A stretch of DNA of 64,000 bases from Gemmatimonadaceae bacterium (lineage in GTDB: Bacteria > Gemmatimonadota > Gemmatimonadetes > Gemmatimonadales > Gemmatimonadaceae): the NCBI GenBank assembly GCA_016720905.1, contig JADKJT010000019.1:1-64000 (forward strand), written 5' to 3'. A program made the position numbers and the translations under genes. Below, one piece after another: positions 8,490-18,406 of this stretch. Numbering within the stretch: position 1 is the stretch's first letter; each line of letters starts with the position of its first letter. A model generated the notes under the pieces. That model saw only the letters and a program-made list of their open reading frames with translations, was not told where the DNA came from and did not search any database.

Positions 8490-9167
8490 ATGACCAGGAC
8501 CCTACGATCACGTATGGACGAACCCAAGCGAATCAATGCGAGTGATCCGGCCCGGGCGCACCTGGCGCTGGTAACCGCGGACGACGCGAACGCGCTGGCG
8601 GAACCGTTACTGCCGCGCATCGCGGCCGGCGACGAACACGCGGTACGCGAGTGCGTGGCTCGGTATGGTGCGCTGGTGTGGTCACTGGTCCGTCGCTGGT
8701 CGCCGGATGCGCAGGATGCCGAGGACGCGGTGCAGGATGTGTTCATCGATCTCTGGCGCAGTGCGTCCAAGTTCGATGTGGCACGGGCAACGGAAGCCGG
8801 GTGGGTGGCCATGGTCACTCGGCGGCGTCTCATTGATCGGATGCGTCGTCGTCAACGGCTGCCGGAGCTGGAGCCGATGTCCGAAGAGCACGATGTGGCG
8901 GATGAATCGGCCGAGGATATTGCGCAGGCCATGGATCGCACCACGCGCGCCGATCGGGCGCGGGCGGTGCTGAACGAATTGCCGGCAGCACAACGTCGCA
9001 TGCTGGAGTTGTCGCTGCTGGAGGGGAAAACCCATGATGAAATCGCGCGCGAAACCGACACGCCGCTGGGCACCGTGAAGTCGCACATTCGTCGCGGACT
9101 CAAGCGAGCCCGTGAACTGATGAATAGCGCCGGCAATGGCGCCGTGGACGGGAGGGACGACGCATGA
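8490..9167 (+). CDS. ECF-type RNA polymerase sigma factor
   Basis: This 225-residue protein has sigma region 2 (DAEDAVQDVFIDLWRSASKF) and region 4 (LPAAQRRMLELSLLEGKTHDEIA, then TPLGTVKSHIRRGLKRARE). It is of the kind that pairs with RskA-like anti-sigma factors. ATG 8490 is preferred because GGAG lies 5 nt upstream; ATG 8514 is a possible alternative. The stop overlaps the ATG of the anti-sigma gene (ATGA), and a GGAGG for that gene lies at 9151-9155. No target promoter consensus can be deduced from one copy. Confidence 0.92.
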   Translation: MTRTLRSRMDEPKRINASDPARAHLALVTADDANALAEPLLPRIAAGDEHAVRECVARYGALVWSLVRRWSPDAQDAEDAVQDVFIDLWRSASKFDVARATEAGWVAMVTRRRLIDRMRRRQRLPELEPMSEEHDVADESAEDIAQAMDRTTRADRARAVLNELPAAQRRMLELSLLEGKTHDEIARETDTPLGTVKSHIRRGLKRARELMNSAGNGAVDGRDDA

Positions 9168-9907
9168 TGGATGACAACGAGCCGCCGCTGTCGGATGCGC
9201 AGCAATGGGAAGTGGCCGCCGCTGAACTGACGGCGGCGATGGCATTCGATGCGCGGACGGCAAGCGATGCGCTGCCGCCGGCACTGGCCGAACGCATCAC
9301 CAAGGCGGGAGAGGCATTCGTGCGCACCACGCGGGTGCCGGGTGTTACCGCCAATCCCGTCGTGCCCATCACCAGTGCGGTGCCGGCGAGACGACTGGCC
9401 AGTTGGACCGGGTGGTTGGCGGCGGCGGCGGTGCTGGCGGTGTGGGTGGGTGTGTCGCGGTGGACTGGTTCTTCGGCGTCTGCGCCTGTGGTGTCAGTGG
9501 CCCAGACCGGGGTGGTGCTGCGCGACTCGCTGCTGCAAGCGGATAGTGCGCTCACCCGATTGGCCTGGGGCGCGTCCACCGACAGCAGCGCCATCGGGGC
9601 CACCGGCGATGTGGTATGGAGTGCGCGGGCGCAGCGCGGCGTCATGCGCATTGCCGGTCTTCAGCCCAACGACCGCACGCGCTGGCAGTATCAGCTGTGG
9701 ATTTTCGACAAGAAGCGGGACCAGCGCTATCCGGTGGACGGGGGCGTGTTCGATATCCCTGCGGGAGCGCACGAGGTGTTCGTGCCGATCGATGCGCGAC
9801 TGCCGGTTGGTGAAGCGGTGTTGTTCGCGATTACCATCGAGCCACCGGGCGGCGTGGTGGTGTCGAAACGGGAACGCATCGCGTTGCTGGCGAAGCCGGC
9901 GAGCTAG
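9164..9907 (+). CDS. RskA-like anti-sigma factor
   Basis: This 247-residue protein has a cytoplasmic N-terminus of about 80 residues, one transmembrane helix (ASWTGWLAAAAVLAVWVGVS, about 82-101) and a periplasmic domain. The periplasmic part carries QYQLWIFDKKRDQRYPVDGG and a PGGVVVSKRERIALLA end, which match the anti-sigma-K factor RskA C-terminal domain. It starts inside the stop codon of the ECF sigma gene and would hold that sigma inactive until the membrane signal is sensed, typically via regulated proteolysis. No canonical zinc-binding HxxxCxxC motif is present in the N-terminus. Confidence 0.88.
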   Translation: MMDDNEPPLSDAQQWEVAAAELTAAMAFDARTASDALPPALAERITKAGEAFVRTTRVPGVTANPVVPITSAVPARRLASWTGWLAAAAVLAVWVGVSRWTGSSASAPVVSVAQTGVVLRDSLLQADSALTRLAWGASTDSSAIGATGDVVWSARAQRGVMRIAGLQPNDRTRWQYQLWIFDKKRDQRYPVDGGVFDIPAGAHEVFVPIDARLPVGEAVLFAITIEPPGGVVVSKRERIALLAKPAS

Positions 9908-9916
9908 TCGGTCGTT

Positions 9917-9974
9917 GGGCGACGACCTGTTGTATTCCGACTCGCCTCGGGCGACGACCTGTTGTATTCCGACT
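9917..9974. repeat. 32-bp tandem duplication, 1.8 copies
   Basis: A 26-bp block starting GGGCGACGACC and ending TTCCGACT occurs at 9917-9942 and again, identical, at 9949-9974, giving a 32-bp period. The second copy contains the TTG at 9962 that opens the following kinase gene. Because 32 is not a multiple of three, the equivalent TTG in the first copy is out of frame. Confidence 0.95.
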
Positions 9975-11182
9975 ATCGCAAAACCGAGGAGCTTGGCACG
10001 CTCCGCGAAGTGGCGCGCGCCCTCGCCGCCGGCACCAGCGCCAGTGACCTCCTCAATATCCTGTGCGAGGCGGCCACCAATCAGGGGCGTTCCATCGGCG
10101 CGTCGGTGGTCGAGGTGGGCACTGACACGGGCACCTTTGTGGCCGTGCGAGGTCCGTCCAAGGAACTCATGGGATTGCGATTCCCGCTGGCCGGCAGCGT
10201 GACCGGGCGCGTGGCCCAGGAGCGCAAGACGATTTCCATCACGTCCCCCAACGAAAGCTCGCCGCTGTTCGCAGAGTTGCTGCCGAAGTTGGGGATCGGG
10301 CCCATCATGGTGCTCCCCCTGCTGGCGCAGTCGCAACTGATGGGTGTGCTGTCGGTGTTTCGGCGCGAGGGAGAGACGAAGTTCGACGCCCATGATGAAT
10401 CGCGGTTGGCCGCGGTGGCGGATCTCGCGGCGCTGGCCCTCTGGAAGACCAGCCTGCTGGAAGAAGCACAATCCGCCGACGCGGCCAAGACAAGCCTTTT
10501 GGCGACACTATCGCACGAGCTTCGAACTCCTTTAGCGGCACTAGAGGGATATGGTGAGCTTTTGGAAGACGAGATTCTCGGGCCGCTGACCAGTTCGCAG
10601 CGCGATGCATTGGTTCGGTTGCGAACCGTCAGTCGGCATCTTGGCTCCCTGATCGAGGACATCCTCACGTACGCATCGCTGGAGGCAGACCGTCTATCAA
10701 TCCGGGTCGCGCCGCTTGAGGTCGCCTCACTTCTTGACTCGCTCCTGCCGTTTGTCGAACCGCTGGCTCGCGAGAAGGGGATTGCGTTTCGACTGGAGCT
10801 GGCGGACGCGCTGCCGGATCTGGTGACCGACGAGGACCGACTGCGACAAATCCTGCTGAATCTGGTCCAGAACGCCGTCAAGTTCACCGAACGGGGCGAG
10901 GTGCTGCTGCGCGTGACATTGGGGACGCCGACCGCCGATGGTGTGCCCTGCATCCGGTTCGTGGTGCGCGATACCGGGGTGGGCATCGATGCTGCGGATC
11001 TCCCCCGGTTGTTTCGTCCCTTCTCGCAGCTGGAGGATGTGCAGTCGCGTCGGCATCGCGGAACCGGTTTGGGACTCTACATCTCGCGTCGCCTCGCGAG
11101 TCTGCTTGGCGGACGCGTGGAAGTGGTGTCTCGTCCGAGCGAGGGATCGCAGTTCACACTGGTACTTCCGGTTGTTCGCTGA
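9962..11182 (+). CDS. Soluble GAF-domain sensor histidine kinase
   Basis: This 406-residue protein has no membrane segment. It has a GAF domain (about residues 15-160), a HisKA domain with phosphoacceptor His185 in SHELRTPLAALEGYGELL, and a HATPase domain with N box LLNLVQNAVKFTERG, G1 DTGVGID, F box LFRPFSQ and G2 GTGLGLYISRR. All catalytic boxes are intact. No response regulator is adjacent, so it is an orphan here; it sits 30 bp before sucA but they need not be cotranscribed. The only reasonable in-frame start is TTG 9962 inside a tandem repeat with no strong ribosome-binding site, so the true start is uncertain. Confidence 0.9.
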   Translation: MYSDYRKTEELGTLREVARALAAGTSASDLLNILCEAATNQGRSIGASVVEVGTDTGTFVAVRGPSKELMGLRFPLAGSVTGRVAQERKTISITSPNESSPLFAELLPKLGIGPIMVLPLLAQSQLMGVLSVFRREGETKFDAHDESRLAAVADLAALALWKTSLLEEAQSADAAKTSLLATLSHELRTPLAALEGYGELLEDEILGPLTSSQRDALVRLRTVSRHLGSLIEDILTYASLEADRLSIRVAPLEVASLLDSLLPFVEPLAREKGIAFRLELADALPDLVTDEDRLRQILLNLVQNAVKFTERGEVLLRVTLGTPTADGVPCIRFVVRDTGVGIDAADLPRLFRPFSQLEDVQSRRHRGTGLGLYISRRLASLLGGRVEVVSRPSEGSQFTLVLPVVR

Positions 11183-11212
11183 GTGGAATCGCGCCGTTAG
11201 ATTCCCACGCCT

Positions 11213-14005
11213 ATGAGCGAATCTGCGATTACCAGCGTGTTCAACGACGGCCTCATTGCCGAGCAGTTCGAGCGGTATCGACACGATCCGGCCAGTGTCG
11301 ACGAGACCTGGCGTCAGTATTTCCGGATTGCGGAGTCGCTGTTCGCGTCATCGCCGTCCAGTGCCAGCCGTCCCACGTCGCGTAGCGCCGTGAGCGAGGC
11401 TCCCGGCCTCGAGATGCTCAAGAAGGTTGCCGGTGCCGCGTCGCTGCTGCAGGCCATTCGCGACTACGGCCACTACGCCGTACAACTCGACCCACTTGGC
11501 TCGCCACCGGCAGGCGCTGATGAACTCAGCGAGGCATTCCATGGACTCACCGAGGCCGATCTCGCGTCGATTCCCGGTGCGGCTATTGGTGATGATCGTT
11601 TTCCGACGGCGCTGGACAACATCCGGCGCAAACGCGAGGTGTATTCGGAGCATATCGGATACGAAGTGTGGCACCTGGAAGCCAACGACGAACGCGAATG
11701 GTTCCGGTTGGCGTTTCGCGACGGGATTCTCACGCGCGACCTGACCATTGACGAAAAGCAGGCGATGCTGCATCGCCTCAATGAAGTGGACGGCCTGGAG
11801 CGTTTTCTCGGACGCGCGTATGTGGGCTACAAGCGGTTTTCGGTGGAGGGAACGGACGCCCTGATCCCCATGCTGGATGCGGTCATCGACGAATCGGGGC
11901 GCGCCGGGGCGCGCGACGTGGTCATCGGCATGGCGCATCGTGGTCGGCTCAATGTGCTCACCAACGTCATGGGCAAGCCGTTTGAAGCGCTGTTTGCCGA
12001 GTTCGAGGGACGTCACGATCACGCCGACGAAAATGCCACGGGTGACGTGAAGTACCACATGGGGTATGTCGGCGCGCGCACCGTGGACGGACGTGCGGTG
12101 CGGCTGCGGTTGGTGCCGAATCCCTCGCATCTCGAAATCGTCAATCCCGTGGTGGAGGGCGTCGCGCGCGCGCTGCAGCGCATGCCGGGCCGCCCGGGGG
12201 AGCGCGATGAACTGGCCGTTGTCCCGGTGGCCATTCATGGCGACGCGGCGTTCCCCGGCGAGGGGATCGTGGCTGAGACGCTCAACATCTCGCATCTGAA
12301 CGCGTACCGCACGGGCGGGACGATTCATATCATCGTCAACAATCAGGTGGGTTTCACCACCGATCCTTCCGACGCGCGCTCCACCTACTACGCGTCCGAT
12401 CTGGCCAAGGGATTCGAGATCCCGATCTTCCACGTGAACGGCGATGATGCGCAGGCGTGCATCACCGCGGTGCGGCTGGCGTGTGCGTACCGCGCTCGCT
12501 TCAAGAAAGACGTGCTGATCGATCTGGTGGGCTATCGCCGGCATGGACACAACGAAGGCGACGAGCCCACGTTCACACAGCCCAAGCGGTACGCGTTGAT
12601 CAAGCAGCATCCGACGGTGGCGCAGGCCTGGGCCAACCGACTGGTCGCCGAGGGCGTCATGACGACGGATGAGACGATTGCCGTCGAACAATCGGTGTCC
12701 GCCCGCTATGCCACCATCCACGCGAAGTTCAAGGCGTCGCTCCTGGGCAGTGAAACGCATGCGCCCTGGCCGGCGGAGTCCGCGCCCGCGCAGGCCGCCT
12801 TTCGCACAGCCGTTCCCGCCGAGCGACTGCAGCTGATCAATGAATCGCTGCTCAGCTATCCGGCGGATTTCTCGCCACATCCGCGGCTGGCTAAGACGCT
12901 TGAGCGGCGACGCGACGCGATGGGCGCGGCGGGCGGCATCGACTGGGGACATGCGGAGGCGCTGGCCTTCGGCTCGCTGCTGCTGGACGGGGTGTCGATT
13001 CGCCTGAGCGGGCAGGATGTGGAGCGCGGGACGTTTTCGCACCGGCATGCGGTGTTGAGCGACAGCGAGACCGGACGCAAATACGCGCCGCTGTCCCAAC
13101 TTCCCGGTCGTCAGGGCGTGTTCGAGATCTACAACTCGGCCTTGTCGGAGACCGCCGTGCTGGGGTTTGAATACGGCTTCAGCACGGTGGCCACCGACGT
13201 GCTCACGCTATGGGAGGCGCAGTTCGGTGATTTCGTGAACGTGGCGCAACCGATCATCGATCAGTTCATCGTGGCCGACCGCGCCAAGTGGGGCCAGGAC
13301 AGCAACGTCGTGTTGCTGCTGCCGCACGGGTATGAAGGTCAGGGGCCGGAGCATTCCAGCGCGCGTCTCGAGCGCTTCCTGCAATTGTGCGCCGAAGGGA
13401 ACATGACCGTCGCGTATTGCACCACGCCGGCCCAGTATTTTCACCTGTTGCGCCGACAAGCCCTGCGTCGCGATCGCCGCCCGTTGGTGTGCATGCAACC
13501 AAAGTCTTTGTTGCGGCTGCCGCAGGCCGGCTCGCAGCTGGAGTCACTTGCCGGTGGCGCATTCCAGTCGGTCATCGACGATCCCATCGCGTCGCAGCAC
13601 CGCGATGAGGTGCGCCGCGTGGTATTCTGCTCGGGCAAGTTGTACTACGACCTGGTCCTGGCGCCGTCGCGAAATCCCCACGTCGCATTGGTGCGAGTCG
13701 AGGAGCTGTATCCCTGGCCGCATGAGGAGATTGCCCGGCTGATGCAACAGTATCCGGCGGTTGAACAAGTCGTCTGGGCGCAGGAGGAACCACGCAATCA
13801 GGGGGCCTGGACGTATGTGCAACCGCGTCTTCGGGCGTCGGCCGGTGCTGCCGTCGGTGTGCGCTACGCAGGTCGCCCCGAGCGCGCGAGTCCCGCGGAA
13901 GGCGCTGCCGATGCGCATCAGGAAGAGCAGGCGCGCATCGTGGCGTTGGTGATGGACGTTGGCGATGGTGCCGCGCAGCGTTACGCGACACCGGTGCCGC
14001 GGTGA
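11213..14005 (+). CDS. sucA: 2-oxoglutarate dehydrogenase E1 component
   Basis: This 930-residue protein matches the normal length of SucA (about 930) along its whole extent. It starts with FNDGLIAEQFERYRHDPASV, then has IGMAHRGRLNVL, the thiamine-diphosphate site HGDAAFPGEGIVAETLN, and the C-terminal LLPHGYEGQGPEHSSARLER and WAQEEPRNQGAW blocks. It decarboxylates 2-oxoglutarate in the TCA cycle and feeds the E2 succinyltransferase. No sucB or lpd is next to it. Its stop overlaps the GTG start of the following PIG-L gene, so the two are probably cotranscribed. SucA needs thiamine diphosphate, the ligand of the riboswitch 5 kb upstream. Confidence 0.97.
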   Translation: MSESAITSVFNDGLIAEQFERYRHDPASVDETWRQYFRIAESLFASSPSSASRPTSRSAVSEAPGLEMLKKVAGAASLLQAIRDYGHYAVQLDPLGSPPAGADELSEAFHGLTEADLASIPGAAIGDDRFPTALDNIRRKREVYSEHIGYEVWHLEANDEREWFRLAFRDGILTRDLTIDEKQAMLHRLNEVDGLERFLGRAYVGYKRFSVEGTDALIPMLDAVIDESGRAGARDVVIGMAHRGRLNVLTNVMGKPFEALFAEFEGRHDHADENATGDVKYHMGYVGARTVDGRAVRLRLVPNPSHLEIVNPVVEGVARALQRMPGRPGERDELAVVPVAIHGDAAFPGEGIVAETLNISHLNAYRTGGTIHIIVNNQVGFTTDPSDARSTYYASDLAKGFEIPIFHVNGDDAQACITAVRLACAYRARFKKDVLIDLVGYRRHGHNEGDEPTFTQPKRYALIKQHPTVAQAWANRLVAEGVMTTDETIAVEQSVSARYATIHAKFKASLLGSETHAPWPAESAPAQAAFRTAVPAERLQLINESLLSYPADFSPHPRLAKTLERRRDAMGAAGGIDWGHAEALAFGSLLLDGVSIRLSGQDVERGTFSHRHAVLSDSETGRKYAPLSQLPGRQGVFEIYNSALSETAVLGFEYGFSTVATDVLTLWEAQFGDFVNVAQPIIDQFIVADRAKWGQDSNVVLLLPHGYEGQGPEHSSARLERFLQLCAEGNMTVAYCTTPAQYFHLLRRQALRRDRRPLVCMQPKSLLRLPQAGSQLESLAGGAFQSVIDDPIASQHRDEVRRVVFCSGKLYYDLVLAPSRNPHVALVRVEELYPWPHEEIARLMQQYPAVEQVVWAQEEPRNQGAWTYVQPRLRASAGAAVGVRYAGRPERASPAEGAADAHQEEQARIVALVMDVGDGAAQRYATPVPR

Positions 14006-16674
14006 ACGCCCGCACGGTGGTCTCGGTGTTGGCGGGAGTGGCGCTGCTCGCACCCGTCGCGATGGCCGCCCAGACGGGCGTAACCGCCGAGCGCGGCGCG
14101 GCCGCCCTGGGTTCGGTGCTGGATGGGTTGGGCACGACCGGTCGGGTGTTGACCGTCGCAGCGCATCCCGACGACGAGGACACGCAGTTCATCGCCTGGC
14201 TCACCCGCGGACGTCACGTGGAGACGGCGTATCTCTCGCTGACGCGCGGTGATGGCGGGCAGAATCTCATTGGCAACGAACTGGGCGAAGCGCTGGGCGC
14301 GATTCGCACGCAGGAATTGCTGTCGGCCCGACGCCTTGATGGCGGGCGACAATATTTTTCGCGCGCGTTCGACTTCGGGTTCAGCAAGAACGCTGAAGAG
14401 ACGTACACGCATTGGCCCAAGGATTCGATCCTCGGCGACGTGATTCGCGTGGTGCGCGCGTTTCGGCCGCAGGTGATGGTGGCATTCTTCAGCGGCACGC
14501 CGCGGGACGGCCATGGGCATCATCAGGTGTCCGGGCTGTTGGCGCGCGAAGCGTACGACCTGGCGGCCGACACCGTGCGATTCCCGGTGGCGGGCTACGG
14601 TCTGCCGTGGACACCGCTCAAGTTCTACCGCAGTGCGCGGCAAAATCCAGCGGAGGCCACGCTGCGCATGAACGTGGGCGAGTACGACGCGCTGTTGGGT
14701 CGCAGTTACTACGAGATTGCGGCGGAGAGTCGTTCGCAGCACAAATCGCAGGGCTTTGGGGTGCTGCAGCGCAAAGGCGTCATCATGGATGCGATCACCC
14801 GTGAAGCCGCCCGCACCGGGCCCGCGAATGCCAAGGACGAGACCAGTCTGTTTGACGGCGTGGACACGACGTGGGCCCCGTTGCGGGCCAAGTTGCCGTC
14901 GATGGCGCAACTGCAGCTTGACTCGGCGCTCACCCTGATCGGGACCGTGCGCCGCGCGTATCGGGCTGACGATCCGACCCCGATCATCGTGCCGCTCGCC
15001 GCCGCACTACGTCTGTTGCGCGCGGCGCGTTCCGCACTGCCTACCTCACCGGCGGTGTTGTTTGCGGGCACGGCGGGGATGACACCACGCATCAGCCCCC
15101 GCCGAGCCACCGATGCCGATCCCGCGTTGTGGGATGCGTTGCAACTGGCGATTGGTCGCGCGGAGCGGGCGCTGGCGCTGGCGGCCGGCGTGGCGGTTGA
15201 AGCCACCGCGCCACGCGCCGTGTTTCCGGTGCGCGAAGCCCGAAAGACGAATGTCGGGGATTCGCTGCCGGTCACGGTGACGGTGTTCAATCGCGGTCGC
15301 GTGCCGGTGACGATGGCGTACGCGGGCATGCGCGACTACGCGCAACCCGCTGGTGGTTTCCCGGAGAAGAACGTGCCGATTGCCCCGGACAGCGCGCTGA
15401 CCTTTCAACGGTGGGCGGTGGCGTTTGAACCGGCCTCACCGTGGTGGCGCATGAACGGTCGCAAGCAGCAGGACTGGTTCCAGGCACCGATCGATGCGAA
15501 CGACGAAGCCACGTCGGAAGACCGCACCGCGACGGTGGTGCGCGCCAGTGTGATCATTGCCGGTGAGATGGTCGGCGTGACCACACCCGTCGTGAATCGA
15601 TTTGCCGATCCGATCAGGGGTGACCAGCAAGTACCTGTTTCGGCCGTGCCCGGTATCACCGTGGGATTGGCCAGCGCGATCGAGTACATGCGTGCCGGCG
15701 TGCCCGTGGAGCGCGAGATTCCCGTGCGCATTCAGTCAGCGTATGACAGCGCGACCACCGTTCGCGTGCGATTGGACTTGCCGGAGGGGCTCAAGGCCGA
15801 TTCAGCGGAACGCGTGCGCGTGTTACCGCGAGACGGCAGTGCGGTGGTGGTGTTCCGGGTGACCGGCATGGTACCCGTCGGTCGACATATTGTCGGTGCA
15901 TTCGCGCAACACGAGAAGGTCGAGTCAATGAGTGGTTATTACACGATTGCGTACGACCACATCACGCCGCAGCGCCTGTACGGCACGTCGGGGATGTATC
16001 TCTCGGCGGTGAGCGTGAAGATTCCGCCGCGGGCGCGTGTGGGCTACATCACGGGGTCGGGCGACCTGGGACTCGAGGCACTGCGCCAGCTGGATGTGGC
16101 GGTGGAAAAGATCGAACCATCGGCCATTGCCGGTACTGATCTTTCGCGCTTCACGTCGATCGTCGTGGGACCGCGCGCGTACGAATCCAGCGACGAGCTG
16201 GTCCGGCAGAATCCACGACTGCTGGACTACGCCAAGCGCGGTGGCACGCTGGTGGTGCAGTACGGGGCGCAGGACATGAGCAAGTATCCAGTGACCCCGT
16301 ATCCGTTGCAGTGGACCCGTCCGGCGGCGCGCGTCACCATGGAGCAAGCGCCGGTGACGGTGCTGCAACCCACGTCCCCGCTGCTCACAGTGCCCAACAA
16401 GATTGGCGATGACGACTGGAAAGACTGGGTGCAGGAGCGGGCGACGTATATGCCCACCACTATCGATCCGCGGTACACGCCGTTGTTGTCGATGAACGAT
16501 CCGGAGGAGCCGACGAATCGCGGCGCGCTGTTGGTGGCGCCGGTGGGCAAGGGGCGCTACGTGTACGTGACGCTGGCGCTGTTCCGGCAACTGCCGAACG
16601 GTGTGCCGGGCGCGGCGCGCATCCTGCTGAATCTGATCAATGCGGCGCCGATGGCGGTGCCGCCGAAGATGTGA
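14002..16674 (+). CDS. Secreted PIG-L family deacetylase
   Basis: This 890-residue protein starts with a signal peptide (cut near AMAAQT). It has a LmbE/PIG-L domain with the zinc motif AHPDDED and later RDGHGHHQVSG, which carry the metal ligands of N-acetylglucosaminyl-type deacetylases. The region after about residue 300 is beta-rich, and residues about 660-800 look like a class I glutamine amidotransferase-like fold (SIVVGPRAYE, LLDYAKRGGTLVVQYGA) lacking an obvious catalytic Cys. The natural substrate, probably an N-acetylated sugar or aminoglycan, is unknown. The GTG at 14002 overlaps the sucA stop. Confidence 0.85.
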   Translation: MNARTVVSVLAGVALLAPVAMAAQTGVTAERGAAALGSVLDGLGTTGRVLTVAAHPDDEDTQFIAWLTRGRHVETAYLSLTRGDGGQNLIGNELGEALGAIRTQELLSARRLDGGRQYFSRAFDFGFSKNAEETYTHWPKDSILGDVIRVVRAFRPQVMVAFFSGTPRDGHGHHQVSGLLAREAYDLAADTVRFPVAGYGLPWTPLKFYRSARQNPAEATLRMNVGEYDALLGRSYYEIAAESRSQHKSQGFGVLQRKGVIMDAITREAARTGPANAKDETSLFDGVDTTWAPLRAKLPSMAQLQLDSALTLIGTVRRAYRADDPTPIIVPLAAALRLLRAARSALPTSPAVLFAGTAGMTPRISPRRATDADPALWDALQLAIGRAERALALAAGVAVEATAPRAVFPVREARKTNVGDSLPVTVTVFNRGRVPVTMAYAGMRDYAQPAGGFPEKNVPIAPDSALTFQRWAVAFEPASPWWRMNGRKQQDWFQAPIDANDEATSEDRTATVVRASVIIAGEMVGVTTPVVNRFADPIRGDQQVPVSAVPGITVGLASAIEYMRAGVPVEREIPVRIQSAYDSATTVRVRLDLPEGLKADSAERVRVLPRDGSAVVVFRVTGMVPVGRHIVGAFAQHEKVESMSGYYTIAYDHITPQRLYGTSGMYLSAVSVKIPPRARVGYITGSGDLGLEALRQLDVAVEKIEPSAIAGTDLSRFTSIVVGPRAYESSDELVRQNPRLLDYAKRGGTLVVQYGAQDMSKYPVTPYPLQWTRPAARVTMEQAPVTVLQPTSPLLTVPNKIGDDDWKDWVQERATYMPTTIDPRYTPLLSMNDPEEPTNRGALLVAPVGKGRYVYVTLALFRQLPNGVPGAARILLNLINAAPMAVPPKM

Positions 16675-16723
16675 GAGGGGGCAGCGGAGAGGGCGAAGGA
16701 TCAACGTCGCGATCCCCGTTCTC

Positions 16724-18400
16724 TCAGGGTACTCTCTCTCCGCCCAAACTGAGTACGGACCCCACAAGCACCACGGTCACGGCGCCAATGACATTGTGCC
16801 AGAGGAACGCCACCGACGGTGCACCAAATGACACGGACGCGACGACACTCATGCCGGCCAGCAGGCCCACGAAGGCGCCGAGGGCACGCGTGCGCGGGAT
16901 CATGGCCAGAATGAACACGCCCAGAATCGAGCCGTAGAAAAACGATCCGAAGCGATTCACGACTTCGATGAGAGAACCGAGCGTGGCGGCGTATGTGGCA
17001 ACGACACAGGCAAAAACCCCCCATCCCGCCGTGGCGATGCGCGACACATTCAGGAAGTGCTGGTCGCTGGCCTCGGGGCGATACCAGCGGCGGTAGAAAT
17101 CGATGACCGTGGCGGTGGAGAGCGAGCTGAGTTCGGCCGAGATGGCGGACATGGCGGCGCCGAGCACGGCGGCGATGAAGAGCCCGGCGAGGCCCAGAGG
17201 GAGAAAGCCCAGCACAAAGCGCGGAATGATGTAATTGACGTCGCGTGAGGGCTGACCGGTGATGCGCTCCGCTTCCTTCAGGGCGTCGGCGCGCACGGCG
17301 GTGACTTCCGCGTCGGTCGTCTTGAAGCCAATCAGCGCGGCGCTGGCAGCCGCGTTGTTACCGGTGTGCCGCGCATCGGACGCAGCACGGGCGGCTGATG
17401 TGCGCGCCGCGATGGCGGTGGCGTAGCGCGATTCGAGCGACGCGTACACGGCGGGTTCGGCCGCCTGCACCTTGGCGCTGTGCGTGGGGTTGAACAGCAT
17501 GGGCGGCGGCTCGAACAGGAAAAACAGGAACACCAGCACACCCACCAGCAGCACCAGCGCCTGCAGTGGAATCTTCCAGTACGCACTCATGAGCAACGAG
17601 CTGCGCGCTTCATCCACCGACTTGGCCGCGAGATAGCGCTGCACCTGACTCTGATCCGTGCCGAAGTACGACAGCATGAGGAATGTGCCGCCGATGATCC
17701 CCGACCAGAACGTGTACGTCTTCGTCACATCGAAGGAGAAATCGAACACCTGCAGGCGACCGGCCGCACCGGCAATGTGCAGTGCGTCGTCGAGTGGAAT
17801 GGGCATCCGCACGATGAGCACAATCACGATGGACGTGAGGGCCGCCACTACGATGACCATTTGCTTCACGTCGGCCCAGGCGACCGCGCGCACACCGCCA
17901 AAAACAGTGTACGTGATGGTGGGTATGCCGATGAGCGCCACGGACCAAGCCAGGTCCCAGCCGAAGATGGCCGAGAACACCACCGCAGGCGCCGCGAGGA
18001 TGGTGCTGCACGACATGCCGCGCGACAGCAGGAACAGCAAACTGGTGAGTGACCGCGTCTTGGCGTCAAATCGCCGCTCAAGGTACTCGTAGGCGGTGTA
18101 GACCTTGGCGCCGTGCAGGAACGGCACCAGCGTGACGCCCAGAATGACCATGGCAATCGGCAGTCCGAAATAGAACTGCACGAAGCGCAGCCCGTCGGTC
18201 GCACCCTGGCCGGTTGTCCCGATGAGCGTGACGGCCGAGAGCTGCGTGGCCATGACGGATAGTCCGACGGCCCACCACGGCAGGCTGCGTCCGGCCAGAA
18301 AGTAGCCTTCCAGATTGGACGTGCCGCGTGATCGACGAAGGCCGTCGACGACCAGATATGTCAGGTAGGCGGCCACCACGACCCAGTTGATCCAATGCAT
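16724..18400 (-). CDS. Sodium:solute symporter (SSS family)
   Basis: This 558-residue polytopic protein has about 13 transmembrane segments. SSS hallmarks include SNLEGYFLAGRSLPWWAVGLSVMAT near the N-terminus, ATQLSAVTLIGTTGQ, and the later AAVLGAAMSAISAELSSLSTATVIDFYRRW. Substrate cannot be deduced. An unusual loop of about 90 residues (roughly 308-398, Ala-rich, predicted helical) sits between two membrane helices in the middle of the protein. A 32-residue membrane ORF ends 6 bp upstream of the start and may belong to the same transcript. The gene converges on the PIG-L gene, leaving about 50 bp between the stops. Confidence 0.9.
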   Translation of the reverse strand: MHWINWVVVAAYLTYLVVDGLRRSRGTSNLEGYFLAGRSLPWWAVGLSVMATQLSAVTLIGTTGQGATDGLRFVQFYFGLPIAMVILGVTLVPFLHGAKVYTAYEYLERRFDAKTRSLTSLLFLLSRGMSCSTILAAPAVVFSAIFGWDLAWSVALIGIPTITYTVFGGVRAVAWADVKQMVIVVAALTSIVIVLIVRMPIPLDDALHIAGAAGRLQVFDFSFDVTKTYTFWSGIIGGTFLMLSYFGTDQSQVQRYLAAKSVDEARSSLLMSAYWKIPLQALVLLVGVLVFLFFLFEPPPMLFNPTHSAKVQAAEPAVYASLESRYATAIAARTSAARAASDARHTGNNAAASAALIGFKTTDAEVTAVRADALKEAERITGQPSRDVNYIIPRFVLGFLPLGLAGLFIAAVLGAAMSAISAELSSLSTATVIDFYRRWYRPEASDQHFLNVSRIATAGWGVFACVVATYAATLGSLIEVVNRFGSFFYGSILGVFILAMIPRTRALGAFVGLLAGMSVVASVSFGAPSVAFLWHNVIGAVTVVLVGSVLSLGGERVP

Positions 18401-18406
18401 GGCCGT

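Noticed and set aside
11348..13099. A 583-codon minus-strand open frame
   Set aside because: It lies wholly inside sucA, which matches its family end to end; antisense shadow of GC-rich coding DNA.
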